This document shows, one piece after another, positions 32,710-41,896 of a stretch of DNA of 64,000 bases (the stretch's first letter is position 1; each line of letters begins with the position of its first letter). Made by a program: the position numbers and the translations under genes. The DNA is from Lachnospiraceae bacterium YSD2013 (lineage in GTDB: Bacteria > Bacillota > Clostridia > Lachnospirales > Lachnospiraceae): positions 16,207 to 80,206 of the forward strand of contig FMTX01000018.1 of assembly GCA_900100895.1 (NCBI GenBank), given 5' to 3'. The notes beneath the pieces were generated by a model. That model searched no databases, was not told the origin of the DNA, and saw only the letters and a program-made list of their open reading frames with translations.

Positions 32710-33756
32710 CTACGCTCTCGCGGTCGCCTTGTCTGCCGGCATGGAGCATTCGACTATCAGAAGTTCTAGGCTCATGGAGTCTGTCAGGTTACCGTTCTTA
32801 ATGTCCTCGTCAGCCTTGGCACAGGCTTCGAGGTTACGGCGGATTTCTTTAAGCGAAATGTTACGCGTCTGGTCACCTATCTTCTTGGCAAGCCAGTCCT
32901 GCATATCGAGCTTACCCGCAATCTGCGCTATCGGTACGCGTTTCTGCATCGCATCCTTGATGGCAAGCATTCTGGTATACTGTCTGACCAGAAGAGTCAA
33001 TATATGAAACGGTGATTCGCGGAGCACCAGAAGGTCGTAATACATGGCCAATGCTTCTTTTTGATGATGAAGAGCGATGGCTGTAACCATGTCGAAAATC
33101 TTGTTATTTACCTGATGTGTGCAAACTGTGTCAACGTCCTCGCGAGTGATACTGTCCCGGTCAAGACACCATGCAAGAAGCTTCTGCATTTCTTTGTCCA
33201 GAAGGAACATGTCCTTACCGCACTCGGATACCAGATACATAGCTGTGGCCGGATCCATTTTCTTACTGTCTGCGCGAGCCTGATTGATAAGCCATCTTGC
33301 CAGCATCTCATCGGTCTGCTCACCGAACTCCTCGGCGGCGCCCTTCGCCGTAATCGTCTTAAAGAGCTTCGAACGCTTATCTACCTTCTCTTCCGAGAAT
33401 ATGACAATCACGTCGTCGCCCATATTCTTGATACCCTCAATAACAAGTGCCAGCTTACCATCGCCCGAAGACTTCTCTTCCGAGTCGTCACCCGAGGACT
33501 TGGCCATCCATCCGCTGTTCTCTATGATAACCACACGATGCTCTGCCAGAAACGGCATAGTCGACAAAAGCTCCGCCACCTCCGTAGGGTTGGTGCCGGT
33601 ACCTTCAAAATATGAATAATTAAGATTATCACCTTCATTGACCAAAGCAGTCTTTAAAGCATTCTTATAATAATTTCTGAGATATCCTTCAGTTCCGTAC
33701 AAAAGATACGCGTTCTTGTATTCCTTGGACTGAAGACTCGTTGCAACAACACCCAT
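32710..33756 (-). CDS. holA: DNA polymerase III subunit delta
   Basis: The 348-residue protein fits the clamp-loader delta subunit: YLLYGTEGYLRNYYKNAL at the start, YFEGTGTNPTEVAELLSTMPFLAEHRVVIIENSGWM, then VDKRSKLFKTI and the helical collar region (SPFHILTLLVRQYTRMLAIKDAMQKRVPIAQIAGKLDM). It opens the sliding clamp during loading. A Ser/Asp/Glu-rich insertion (SSGDDSEEKSSGDG) is unusual but short. Ribosome site GGGAG. It precedes the small membrane protein gene. Confidence 0.94.
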   Translation of the reverse strand: MGVVATSLQSKEYKNAYLLYGTEGYLRNYYKNALKTALVNEGDNLNYSYFEGTGTNPTEVAELLSTMPFLAEHRVVIIENSGWMAKSSGDDSEEKSSGDGKLALVIEGIKNMGDDVIVIFSEEKVDKRSKLFKTITAKGAAEEFGEQTDEMLARWLINQARADSKKMDPATAMYLVSECGKDMFLLDKEMQKLLAWCLDRDSITREDVDTVCTHQVNNKIFDMVTAIALHHQKEALAMYYDLLVLRESPFHILTLLVRQYTRMLAIKDAMQKRVPIAQIAGKLDMQDWLAKKIGDQTRNISLKEIRRNLEACAKADEDIKNGNLTDSMSLELLIVECSMPADKATARA

Positions 33757-33799
33757 TTATCTACTCCCTGACAACATCCATTTTACTCATATCTGCCTA

Positions 33800-34750
33800 T
33801 CATTGCAAGGGAAGGAAAGGAGCATTATCCTTCCAAGTATACTCTCCGAAAACTTCGGCATAAGGTATCGCTCCCGTGGTATCCATCCATTGAGAACTCT
33901 CGATTTCGTCCCGGTCGGAGGCGCCATCGTCTGTAAGTATGTAGATGCTGTAATATGAATAAATCATGGTCGGAAATTCCGCTTCACCCTCGAAATGCCT
34001 CAGGTACTTAAAGTACTTGGTATCTCTGTCATAGTCCTCATCTTTTCTCACCACATATTCGTCATCGACTCTGCAAACCGGCTCAAGCACAAACTCTACC
34101 CCATCATAGGTAAGCTTTTTGAAATAAAGGCAGGGATAGTCACCGGCTTCTGCCTGCTTAAGCGCTTCACTTACATTTGAACTCTGAGTGTAGCAATCTG
34201 CGATTATAACCGATGCCGGCATGTGTTTGCACGTCTTTGTGTAGAAATCTTCCCATATTTCCTTGCCGCTCTCCACGCTTCCGTTTAGCAAAAGAACGGC
34301 TTCCGAATTCTTTACCGCCTCTATCTCACTTATCTTTACACCTCGGAAAGGCGCCGCCTCAAATATCCCGCCTCCGGGGCCCAGCCCGAGAACGCGGTCG
34401 AGCTCAGGATATTCCTTCATCTCGTAGAATCGCCACGCATCGCCTGCACCCCACTTAAATAAAAGGTTATCGTCCGAAACGCAGGCAAGGTCTACATCGC
34501 CTAGATTTTCCGAGAAAAGCTTATATCTTTTAATCTCTCCGCCAATCGTAATGAATGCATAATCGGCGTAGACGCCTTCTTTTACCTCAATCTCCGGCGC
34601 TTCATTCCCGCCCGAAACATTGTCATTCTCTGTAACAGAAGATGCATCCGTGGACAAAGAAACCGTCTCGTCACCCGCTTCTTTACCGATTGAACAGGCA
34701 GCCATACCGACCACCGCCATTATAGTCAAAAAACAAAAAATCTTCTTCAT
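33800..34750 (-). CDS. Lipoprotein of unknown function
   Basis: The 316-residue protein has a lipobox (AVVGMAAC, Cys near 20) and a Ser/Thr/Asn linker (SSVTENDNVSGGNEAP). The globular domain has DYAFITIGGEIKRYKLFSENLGDVDLAC, an acidic/aromatic middle and IMIYSYYSIYILTDDGAS-type strands near the end. Not recognised. Ribosome site GGGGTGA. It ends 43 bases before the holA start and may be in the same operon. Confidence 0.8.
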   Translation of the reverse strand: MKKIFCFLTIMAVVGMAACSIGKEAGDETVSLSTDASSVTENDNVSGGNEAPEIEVKEGVYADYAFITIGGEIKRYKLFSENLGDVDLACVSDDNLLFKWGAGDAWRFYEMKEYPELDRVLGLGPGGGIFEAAPFRGVKISEIEAVKNSEAVLLLNGSVESGKEIWEDFYTKTCKHMPASVIIADCYTQSSNVSEALKQAEAGDYPCLYFKKLTYDGVEFVLEPVCRVDDEYVVRKDEDYDRDTKYFKYLRHFEGEAEFPTMIYSYYSIYILTDDGASDRDEIESSQWMDTTGAIPYAEVFGEYTWKDNAPFLPLQ

Positions 34751-34795
34751 ACGTCACCCCGCAGTAACACACCGCCATATTCACCATTATAACCA

Positions 34796-34836
34796 AAAAC
34801 CGCCTGAAATGCCACGCAGCACTTCAGACGGTTTTA
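34796..34836 (-). terminator. terminator of the epimerase/FMN oxidoreductase operon
   Basis: The long stem AACCGTCTGAAgTGC / GCAtTTCAGGCGGTT is followed on the minus strand by TTTGG. Confidence 0.8.
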
Positions 34837-34869
34837 AGAAGGAGTTTCGAATACTCTACCTAATAAATC

Positions 34870-35691
34870 TTATTTAATTCCGAGGCGCTCACGCACATAC
34901 TTAAGGCTCTTAAAGTACGCCTCATCGTTCTCGAGATGCTCGATAATCATAGGCATATCTGGGTTGTATTTATCAGCCAGTTCCACGTACTTTTCGATAT
35001 CCAAAGTACCCTCGCCGCACGGGCATTCTCTAAGCTGGAACGTGTACTCGTCAAGGAGCTTGATATCCTTTAAGTGACAGCTCTTAATGTTCTTACCGAG
35101 AAGTCCGAAGGTTCTCTCGAGGAAATCGTCGCAAAAGAAATATCTCTCGGGGCAATTGATCATATTGACGATATCCATATGCACGCCGAAGCATCCGCGA
35201 CTTACACTCTCAAGGAGCATATGATAGCATTCGGGGCTATCGGGATACATCCAGGGCATAGGCTCAACCGTAAAGAAAGTGTTACGGGGCTTAACCTCGT
35301 CGATGACTTCTTTAATCATTTTAACAAGCTTGTTAAAGGCTTCTTTGGAAAAGTTCTCTCTGTAGCCTCCGTCCCAGCGCTCACCCATGGAGCCTGCGAC
35401 ATTGACGCAGCAATTGGCCTTGACTCTCTCGGCAAGAGCCAGCTGGTCGATGCAATACTGCAGGTTCTTTTTCCGCTCAATCTCATCGCGTGATAACGCA
35501 TTACGCCAGATGCCGACCTCTGCTATCACGAGGTCATTGTCTGCCGCTGCCTTGACATAATCGTCAATAAGCGAATCGGGCGCAGTATGGTCTACGGGAA
35601 AAACAACGCTTCTGCATCCCGCCTCTCTTAATGTACGTCCCCATTCTTCCGGGGATAAACCCTGTAGTGATGTTGATATACCTAATCTCAT
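34870..35691 (-). CDS. TIM-barrel sugar phosphate isomerase/epimerase family protein
   Basis: The 273-residue protein starts MRLGISTSLQGLSPEEW and has the family's metal and substrate residues in FFTVEPMPWMYPD, GVHMDIVNMIN, NIKSCHLKDIK and MPMIIEHLEND (AP endonuclease family 2 fold). It likely isomerises or epimerises a sugar or polyol derivative. The exact substrate cannot be told. It lies 27 bases after the FMN oxidoreductase, in the same transcript. Confidence 0.87.
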   Translation of the reverse strand: MRLGISTSLQGLSPEEWGRTLREAGCRSVVFPVDHTAPDSLIDDYVKAAADNDLVIAEVGIWRNALSRDEIERKKNLQYCIDQLALAERVKANCCVNVAGSMGERWDGGYRENFSKEAFNKLVKMIKEVIDEVKPRNTFFTVEPMPWMYPDSPECYHMLLESVSRGCFGVHMDIVNMINCPERYFFCDDFLERTFGLLGKNIKSCHLKDIKLLDEYTFQLRECPCGEGTLDIEKYVELADKYNPDMPMIIEHLENDEAYFKSLKYVRERLGIK

Positions 35692-35718
35692 GTGACCGCC
35701 TTGTATGTGTAATCTGAG

Positions 35719-36600
35719 TTAAAAGGTTCTGAATCTGAGTGCCGATGAATCTATATCTTTAACCGACTTAAAGCCTGTTCTGGCCATCACGGTCTTAAGC
35801 TCGCCGTTAATCTCTTCTATGCGCTTGTATACTGCCTCTCCGCCGCCTTTAAGCGGTCCCATCAGCGCGCGTCCTATACCGACACCGTCTGCGCCGAGCG
35901 CCAGTGCCTTATACACATCCATGCCGCTTTCAAAGCCGCAGTCGACGATAATCTTAAGTGAGTCGCCCACCGCCTTCTTAATCGCGGGAAGCATATATAA
36001 CGGCGGCACCATTGAATCCATTATACCATGATGATGCGATATAATAATACCCGCCGCGCCTGCTTCCACGCATTTATATGCGTCATCGACGCTCAGCACA
36101 CCCTTTACGATAAACGGTACGCCTGCTGCCTTCACGTAAGATTTAAGCTGTTCCGTGGTCTTAGGCTCCATAGGCAGTCCCATTACATTGTCGTATGTGC
36201 CGTGCGAAGAAATCGAGTGGTCGATATCCATGCCGACAGCCACCGCTCCGGCCTTGACCGCACGCTCAATCTTTGTAAATATAACCGATTCGTCCGCATG
36301 AGGCTTCACAATCTTAACCGTATCGGCCCCCACTGCCGCAATCTCATCGAACTCATCGTCCTCACTCATGCCTACAAAATGCAGCGTATGCGCCATTAAA
36401 GCACCTTTCGCATATTCACACATCCCGTTATCTACGGTGTTATGAAGATGTGAAAGGGCGGCCGTCATGACGGGAGTATTATACTTTTTCCCGAAAAGCT
36501 CTATGGAAATGTCGGGAATGTCCCCATCCAAGTACCTTGGAACCACCATTATGGAATCAAAATATTCTCTCGTAAGCTCGTCAGTGTTTCTCGTATACAT
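35719..36600 (-). CDS. FMN-dependent alpha-hydroxy-acid oxidoreductase family protein
   Basis: The 293-residue TIM barrel has the FMN-binding pattern NTPVMTAALSHL, VPFIVKGVLSVDDAYKCVEAGAAGIIISHHHG (catalytic His region), IIVDCGFESGMDVYKALALGADGVGIGRALMG. It is shorter than glycolate or lactate oxidases (about 360) and lacks their N-terminal part, as in a clostridial subgroup. The substrate is unknown; pairing with a sugar isomerase suggests a carbohydrate acid. Its ATG and ribosome site lie in the remnant of an alcohol dehydrogenase gene. Confidence 0.85.
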   Translation of the reverse strand: MYTRNTDELTREYFDSIMVVPRYLDGDIPDISIELFGKKYNTPVMTAALSHLHNTVDNGMCEYAKGALMAHTLHFVGMSEDDEFDEIAAVGADTVKIVKPHADESVIFTKIERAVKAGAVAVGMDIDHSISSHGTYDNVMGLPMEPKTTEQLKSYVKAAGVPFIVKGVLSVDDAYKCVEAGAAGIIISHHHGIMDSMVPPLYMLPAIKKAVGDSLKIIVDCGFESGMDVYKALALGADGVGIGRALMGPLKGGGEAVYKRIEEINGELKTVMARTGFKSVKDIDSSALRFRTF

Positions 36601-36676
36601 ATGCGCCCCCTGCCTTCATCTCTTCGCCTTTGCCAAAAGCAAAATATGTAGGTGAATAAAATGCAAAATTGTACAT
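36581..36676 (-). pseudogene. Remnant of an iron-containing alcohol dehydrogenase N-terminus
   Basis: A frame starting at ATG 36676, with GAAGG upstream, reads MYNFAFYSPTYFAFGKGEE, the typical N-terminus of iron-dependent (butanol-type) alcohol dehydrogenases. It then runs out of homology (MKAGG) and stops at 36581, inside the start of the FMN oxidoreductase. The other roughly 360 residues are absent. Most likely an internal deletion joined the head of the dehydrogenase gene to the next gene, leaving its promoter and ribosome site in place. Based on recognition of the N-terminal motif. Confidence 0.6.
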
Positions 36677-36768
36677 AAAACCTTCTTTACGCTCTACCCA
36701 TTTACTAATATGAGTATAAGTAAAATAAAGCGAAACATATATAAATATAGATTCTTTTTTCATAAAAA

Positions 36769-36796
36769 TATGCCGTGAGCACGTACCCACGGCATA
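36769..36796 (-). terminator. terminator of the HD-GYP gene
   Basis: The stem ATGCCGTG / CACGGCAT is followed on the minus strand by ATTTTTATG. Confidence 0.8.
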
Positions 36797-36809
36797 CCGA
36801 TGTATCCTG

Positions 36810-38957
36810 CTATGAAGTTATCGTATACTCCTGATCCTGCTTGTCCGCAATCTCCTTAATTTCGGGAAGATGCTCTAAGAATACCCTTATAATCGTGGGG
36901 TCAAAATGCTTGCCTGAGCCTTCCTTGATGATGTCCACAGCCTGCTCGAAAGTATACGGCTCTTTGTAGCTTCGCTTAGACAGTAGCGCATCGAGCACAT
37001 CCGAAACCGCCATTACCCTCGCGCTGAGCGGAATCTCATCGCCGGACAATCCGTTGGGATAACCGCTTCCGTCCCACTTCTCGTGGTGATAAGCCGCAAG
37101 CCCCTCCGCCTCCGAAAGGTATCCGGGGTCCGAAACAAGGTCCATGGTCTTTTGAATCATTTCTTTGCCCGCGGTAGTATGGGACTTCATCTTTTCGAAT
37201 TCCTCGTCCGTCAGGCGCCCGTTCTTGTTAAGAATCGTATCGGACACCACAATCTTTCCGATATCATGAAGCGGTGCGGAATTGGCCACGCTCTCAATGT
37301 ACTCGGGATTGATTATGTCCGCATGAATTCCCTCATTCATCATGCACTGCAAAAGAAAACGCGTATACGCCGCCGTCTTCTTGATATGCTGGCCGGTCTT
37401 CTTGTCCCTGCTTTCCACAATGTCTGCAAGCACCGTAATGAGGCCGTTTTGCATCTTGGAAAGTTCTTCACCCTTTTTCTTAATGTGCTCCATCTGCTGA
37501 ACCGACTCTTCCATCATGACGTTCATGGAGCTGTAGAGATTCTCGACTTCGTCGCCGGTTCTTATATCAAGATCCGAAAGTGCTTTGAGGCTTCGTGCCC
37601 TGTCGCCCGCCGTATCCGAAGCAAATTCCTCCGCCACGAGGGTCATCGCATCTATCGGGTAAATTATCGAGTACTTGGCCAGCCATATACAAAACGCCAG
37701 AATCAGCAGGAAGAATCCCACAAACAAAGAAAGCACCTTCGCAAGGAAGCTTATCTCATGAAGCCTTATAGCCGCCATGGAAATGTCTGTCGCCGCGTAG
37801 CACACGCACTTGCCCTTGGAATTGTACACAGGCTCGTAGTTGGTAAGAAGCCTCCCGTATGTGGCATCCGTGACAATCGAATCTATATTTTCGCCACGCT
37901 TAAGCTTATTAAGATAAGGCGCAAACGATTCATCAAAAGGAATCATATCCCCGGGCTTGCTTCTTTCAAGTCCGTCGCTGCCTAAGTCAAACAGCACATG
38001 GCAACCGTCATTTTCTATCCTGTACGCGTATACATATTCAAGCTCCGGCGTAGTCGAAAGAAGGTTCTTAAGGTGCATTACGGCGTCCCTGTATCCGCCA
38101 TAATCTTTTCCCTGCTCCAGATATTCATCCACCCTGTCACCGTCAATAACCGATGCTGCAAGTTGGGCCGTTCTCACACCCGTTTCCGAGAATTGCTCGA
38201 TGGCAAAAGAATGATAGAAGACACAGCTTATGGAAGTTGTAACAAAAGCAATCACTATCATCACAAAAGCCACCACTATGGAAATCTTGGTGCCAAGGGA
38301 CATGCCCCTGATTTTGTTCTTATCAATCTTAACCCTGTCGGCCTGCGTAATGGGTCTTTGCTGCCAGCAGGACAATCCCATGGGGTTCTTGACCTTATCG
38401 GGAATAATCTTAAGAATCACGAACACAATCAGCACATTTATGGTCTTATCTATCAGATCGATTACCACATCCGAGATAAGCTGAGCCGTAAAGACGCTAA
38501 GTGTTCCCTTCTCAAGCAGTGCCCTGGCAAAAGGCGCAGAAATTCCCTCACCCATTCCGAACCCGTAAATACAATATGTGAGTAATGACCCGAGAGCACC
38601 GCCGATAAAAGCAAAGACGGGAATCGTAAGAATAGTCTTCCAAAGCTTATCAAACATGCCCCTCTTGTAAAAGAAAGCGCCCGCTGTCGCAATAAGAACG
38701 CTCAGACTCGCATAGTAAACGTTCTCGACATCCGCTGTCATATTTATAAAGTTAGTAAGATAACCGGTGAGAATACCGGGAAGATATCCGCCGAGTGCCG
38801 CCGCAAGAAGCGTACCCACATTGTCCATGAAAAGCGGTATATGGAAGCGTCCCATCATTCTGTTAAAGAAGATGTTAAGTCCCACTGCGGCCGCAATACC
38901 GATGAACGGCTTAAGCACAGCCCATAGTCTGCTTTTTCTAAAATTATCCCCTACCAT
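36810..38957 (-). CDS. Membrane sensor with HD-GYP domain (cyclic-di-GMP phosphodiesterase-like)
   Basis: The 715-residue protein has an N-terminal six-helix membrane domain (about 14-190; FMDNVGTLLAAALGGYLPGILTGYLTNFI) resembling ECF substrate components. A second membrane pair brackets an extracytoplasmic sensor region of about 150 residues (240-405). A HAMP-like stretch, a coiled coil and an HD-GYP domain follow (HDIGKIVVSD; HHEKWDGSGYPNGLSGDEIPLSARVMAVSD). HD-GYP enzymes degrade cyclic-di-GMP or related dinucleotides. The metal residues (H, HD, HH) look intact. Ribosome site GGAGG. Single gene. The doubled membrane sensor is unusual. Confidence 0.9.
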   Translation of the reverse strand: MVGDNFRKSRLWAVLKPFIGIAAAVGLNIFFNRMMGRFHIPLFMDNVGTLLAAALGGYLPGILTGYLTNFINMTADVENVYYASLSVLIATAGAFFYKRGMFDKLWKTILTIPVFAFIGGALGSLLTYCIYGFGMGEGISAPFARALLEKGTLSVFTAQLISDVVIDLIDKTINVLIVFVILKIIPDKVKNPMGLSCWQQRPITQADRVKIDKNKIRGMSLGTKISIVVAFVMIVIAFVTTSISCVFYHSFAIEQFSETGVRTAQLAASVIDGDRVDEYLEQGKDYGGYRDAVMHLKNLLSTTPELEYVYAYRIENDGCHVLFDLGSDGLERSKPGDMIPFDESFAPYLNKLKRGENIDSIVTDATYGRLLTNYEPVYNSKGKCVCYAATDISMAAIRLHEISFLAKVLSLFVGFFLLILAFCIWLAKYSIIYPIDAMTLVAEEFASDTAGDRARSLKALSDLDIRTGDEVENLYSSMNVMMEESVQQMEHIKKKGEELSKMQNGLITVLADIVESRDKKTGQHIKKTAAYTRFLLQCMMNEGIHADIINPEYIESVANSAPLHDIGKIVVSDTILNKNGRLTDEEFEKMKSHTTAGKEMIQKTMDLVSDPGYLSEAEGLAAYHHEKWDGSGYPNGLSGDEIPLSARVMAVSDVLDALLSKRSYKEPYTFEQAVDIIKEGSGKHFDPTIIRVFLEHLPEIKEIADKQDQEYTITS

Positions 38958-39069
38958 ACAGCCTCCGAATGCCCGATTGGTGCGGTTTCGATTGTTTCCC
39001 GCAGATGGGCATATTTTCCCTTATAGCCTTTTAATGGTAACACCGAAACCATAATGAATTATTAGCCTT

Positions 39070-41289
39070 CTACCTGCGAAACACGGATATTCTGATTTCC
39101 CTGCCACTCGGTGCGACGCTTACCGCTCCGCTTTTGTCCGTGCGTAACAATACGGTTTTCGGCGTATACTGCCTGAATCGCTTAAGCACTTCTTTGTGAG
39201 GGTGCCCGTAACGGTTATTGATTCCTGCCGATACCACCGCCGTCCTTGGCGCCAAAGCCTTCAAAAAGCCCGCGTCACTGGCTGAATTCGACCCGTGGTG
39301 CGATACTGACAAAAATTCAAGATTGCCACTCATTGCCCCTGCTACGCTCTTTATGATATGCCTCTCGGTTTCCCCCGTCGCATCCCCGCATAAAAGCGCG
39401 TCGAAATCTCCCTTGGACACCAGAATCACCATAGAGCCCTCGTTGACATCCTCGCAAGAATACCCCTTTGCGGGCCACATGCAGGTAAAAGAAAAATCCC
39501 CAAGCCACATCCGCTGCCCCTTAGACATATGCAATACCGGAACTCCCTCGCTTCGTGCCGTCGCCTCTGCTTCAACCAGGAACTTGCTTTTGCCGGCCTT
39601 CGCAATATCTTGTGTCACAAGGCTCCGCAGCCTCACGCCTTCTCCCGCCAGATTCTCTATGAGGTAAGCCACTTCACCTACATGGTCGTAGTCTCCGTGC
39701 GACACGAATATGGCATCCACCCTGGATACCCCTGTGTAGCGCAGGTACGGAATTACCGTATACTCACCAATATTCGACTTGGATGTGGAACCGCAGTCGT
39801 ATATAACCGCACTCCCCGCCCCTGTATGCACCACCACGCACTCGCCTTGTCCCACATAAAGCGTTGTCACTTGCCCCGAAAGATTTACCGGCGCAGCAAT
39901 AAAGAGCACCGCGCCAAGCGCCACTCCGACCCGCACTGCAGTCCCGACAATATTCTTTCCCTTAAACAAAATCCACAGCAAAAGAACGTAGTACACACAC
40001 ACCTTCCACAGTGCCGGTCGCCCCAGCAACGTGAACATTGGATACAGTGATGTTGGTTTACATAACTTGTCGAATCCCCGCAGAATCAACGCTATCAAAA
40101 AGTCCGCCACTCCCACCGGAATCGGCAGCCCTGTATACGACAGCCCCAGCCCCAGAAAAGCAAGTATCAGAATCGGTGCGGAAAGTGGTGCCAGCAAAGC
40201 ATTAATCAACACCGAAGCCACCGAGCACCCGTATGACAGGCACAGATTCACAGGCATCACAAACAGCCACAGCACCATGGGAAATTTGAGATACTTTTTC
40301 ACTACGCCCCTAAGCCCTTTCTCTGCAGCCTTTCCCGGGCTTATAAACGTCACATATACGGCAATCGACAGAACGGTCACATATGAGTAGATAAAAGCCG
40401 TATCCGTGACGCACAGCGGATTAATGGCCACATTTACCACCGCCGCGACCGCCACCGCATTAAGCATGTCATAAATGCGCTTTAACACGTCCGCCAAAAG
40501 CCTTATAAAGAACATCACGACCGCCCTTATCACCGATATCGAGAACCCCACAAATATTCCATACAGCAAAAGAAAGCCCATCGCCGCCACGCACCCGTGC
40601 CGTACCTTGACTCCCACTCGCCTAAGAGCACGATAAATACACGTTCCGACAGCAGAAATATGCAAGCCCGAAATCACCAAGAAGTGACCTACCCCGGCGT
40701 TAGTGTATAAATCCTTTCGCTCCTTTGACAGAAAAGTCTTATCGCCACACAAAAGCGTATTGACGGTTCCGCCTTCAAGTGTGAAAAACCTCATGATTCT
40801 CTCGGATACTCTGAGTCGCAAGTTCAAAAACCACTCTCTGATTCCAAGCTTAGGCGCACTTACCGTCGCAATCGTTTCGGCACTCATTTCAAAGAATACC
40901 CCTTTGGCGCCGTAATAGTTCTTCCTGTTAAACTCTCCCGGATTCATGGGCCCTTCAATTTCCTTGATATCTCCGCCTACGGCAACCGTCGCTCCTAATA
41001 TAAACCGCCCTTGATCCACCGTCTCACAGTTTACATAACACAGTGTATTTCCTATAACAACACTCTTAACATTACCCGTCTCATCAAAGTTCTTCTCTCG
41101 AATCTTGCCCTTAATTGTCACATTCTCCGCCGATGTCACAGCCGTAGCATTGCCCGATTTCAAGTTCGGGCTCCTAAACAGTAGGTTTACATAAATCACA
41201 TCAACGCATAACACAATTACAGCGACCACCACAAGCGGCCTGACCCTCGCAAACTCAATTAACCACGATAAAATCCTTAATCTTTTCAA
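39070..41289 (-). CDS. comEC: ComEC/Rec2 DNA-uptake channel protein
   Basis: The 739-residue protein has an N-terminal pair of helices, an OB-like extracellular domain (DUF4131 type) and the competence membrane core (LLCGDKTFLSKERKDLYTNAGVGHFLVISGLHISAVGTCIYRAL). The C-terminal metallo-beta-lactamase-like domain has VSHGDYDHVGE, ALLCGDATGETE and SVSHHGSNSAS. It carries single-stranded DNA across the membrane. The start is TTG 41289 with GGAAGG upstream; it overlaps comEA by 35 bases. It contains two copies of the word GTTTACATAAC. Confidence 0.94.
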   Translation of the reverse strand: MKRLRILSWLIEFARVRPLVVVAVIVLCVDVIYVNLLFRSPNLKSGNATAVTSAENVTIKGKIREKNFDETGNVKSVVIGNTLCYVNCETVDQGRFILGATVAVGGDIKEIEGPMNPGEFNRKNYYGAKGVFFEMSAETIATVSAPKLGIREWFLNLRLRVSERIMRFFTLEGGTVNTLLCGDKTFLSKERKDLYTNAGVGHFLVISGLHISAVGTCIYRALRRVGVKVRHGCVAAMGFLLLYGIFVGFSISVIRAVVMFFIRLLADVLKRIYDMLNAVAVAAVVNVAINPLCVTDTAFIYSYVTVLSIAVYVTFISPGKAAEKGLRGVVKKYLKFPMVLWLFVMPVNLCLSYGCSVASVLINALLAPLSAPILILAFLGLGLSYTGLPIPVGVADFLIALILRGFDKLCKPTSLYPMFTLLGRPALWKVCVYYVLLLWILFKGKNIVGTAVRVGVALGAVLFIAAPVNLSGQVTTLYVGQGECVVVHTGAGSAVIYDCGSTSKSNIGEYTVIPYLRYTGVSRVDAIFVSHGDYDHVGEVAYLIENLAGEGVRLRSLVTQDIAKAGKSKFLVEAEATARSEGVPVLHMSKGQRMWLGDFSFTCMWPAKGYSCEDVNEGSMVILVSKGDFDALLCGDATGETERHIIKSVAGAMSGNLEFLSVSHHGSNSASDAGFLKALAPRTAVVSAGINNRYGHPHKEVLKRFRQYTPKTVLLRTDKSGAVSVAPSGREIRISVFRR

Positions 41290-41821
41290 AGGTGCCTTCC
41301 TTAATTCCCGAAACCTTCATGATATCTTCAGGCTTTGAAAAAGAACCGTGCTTGTCCCTGTATGCAATTATCGCCTTGGCTCTGGTCTCCCCGATACCCG
41401 GCAGTGTAGTAAGTTGCGCTGCGGTAGCTTGATTTATGTTAACCATTGAATCATCAGTAGTCTCAGCAGATTCAGTCAATTCCTTACTTATCGGCACCAC
41501 TATCCTGTCGCCGTCGTGCATTATGTTAACCAGATTCATTGCCGACTCATCGCCTTCACCGGTGATTCCGCCCGCCGCATTCACAGCATCATAAATTCTG
41601 CTGCCCTCAGGCAGGATGTACACTCCCGGATTAACCACGCACCCCGACACATACACATAAATTTCCCCACGCAAAGAAGTCTTCGACTCATCATCCGAGT
41701 CCAAGACTTCCGTATCGTCATATACATTTAAATCATCCGCGTAGGAAATTCGGTTCTTATCGCCGCACGCTGTAAGCGCAAGCATCAGAACCATTAGAAA
41801 AAACAGAAAAAATCTCTTCAT
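41255..41821 (-). CDS. comEA: ComEA-like DNA-binding competence lipoprotein
   Basis: The 188-residue protein has a lipobox (LMLALTAC, Cys near 19), an SLBB domain (IYVYVSGCVVNPGVYILPEGSRIYDAVNAAGG) and a C-terminal pair of helix-hairpin-helix motifs (VNINQATAAQLTTLPGIGETRAKAIIAYRDKHG, DIMKVSGIKEGTFEKIKDFI). It binds double-stranded DNA at the cell surface and hands it to ComEC. Most ComEA proteins have a membrane helix rather than a lipid anchor. Ribosome site GGAGG. Its end overlaps comEC, so both are translated together. Confidence 0.93.
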   Translation of the reverse strand: MKRFFLFFLMVLMLALTACGDKNRISYADDLNVYDDTEVLDSDDESKTSLRGEIYVYVSGCVVNPGVYILPEGSRIYDAVNAAGGITGEGDESAMNLVNIMHDGDRIVVPISKELTESAETTDDSMVNINQATAAQLTTLPGIGETRAKAIIAYRDKHGSFSKPEDIMKVSGIKEGTFEKIKDFIVVN

Positions 41822-41896
41822 GTTACCTCCGAAAGCCGGAGGATTTGTGTTGACTGACCTATGATAACTTAAATTTTGAAAAAGCGCAACCCAAAT

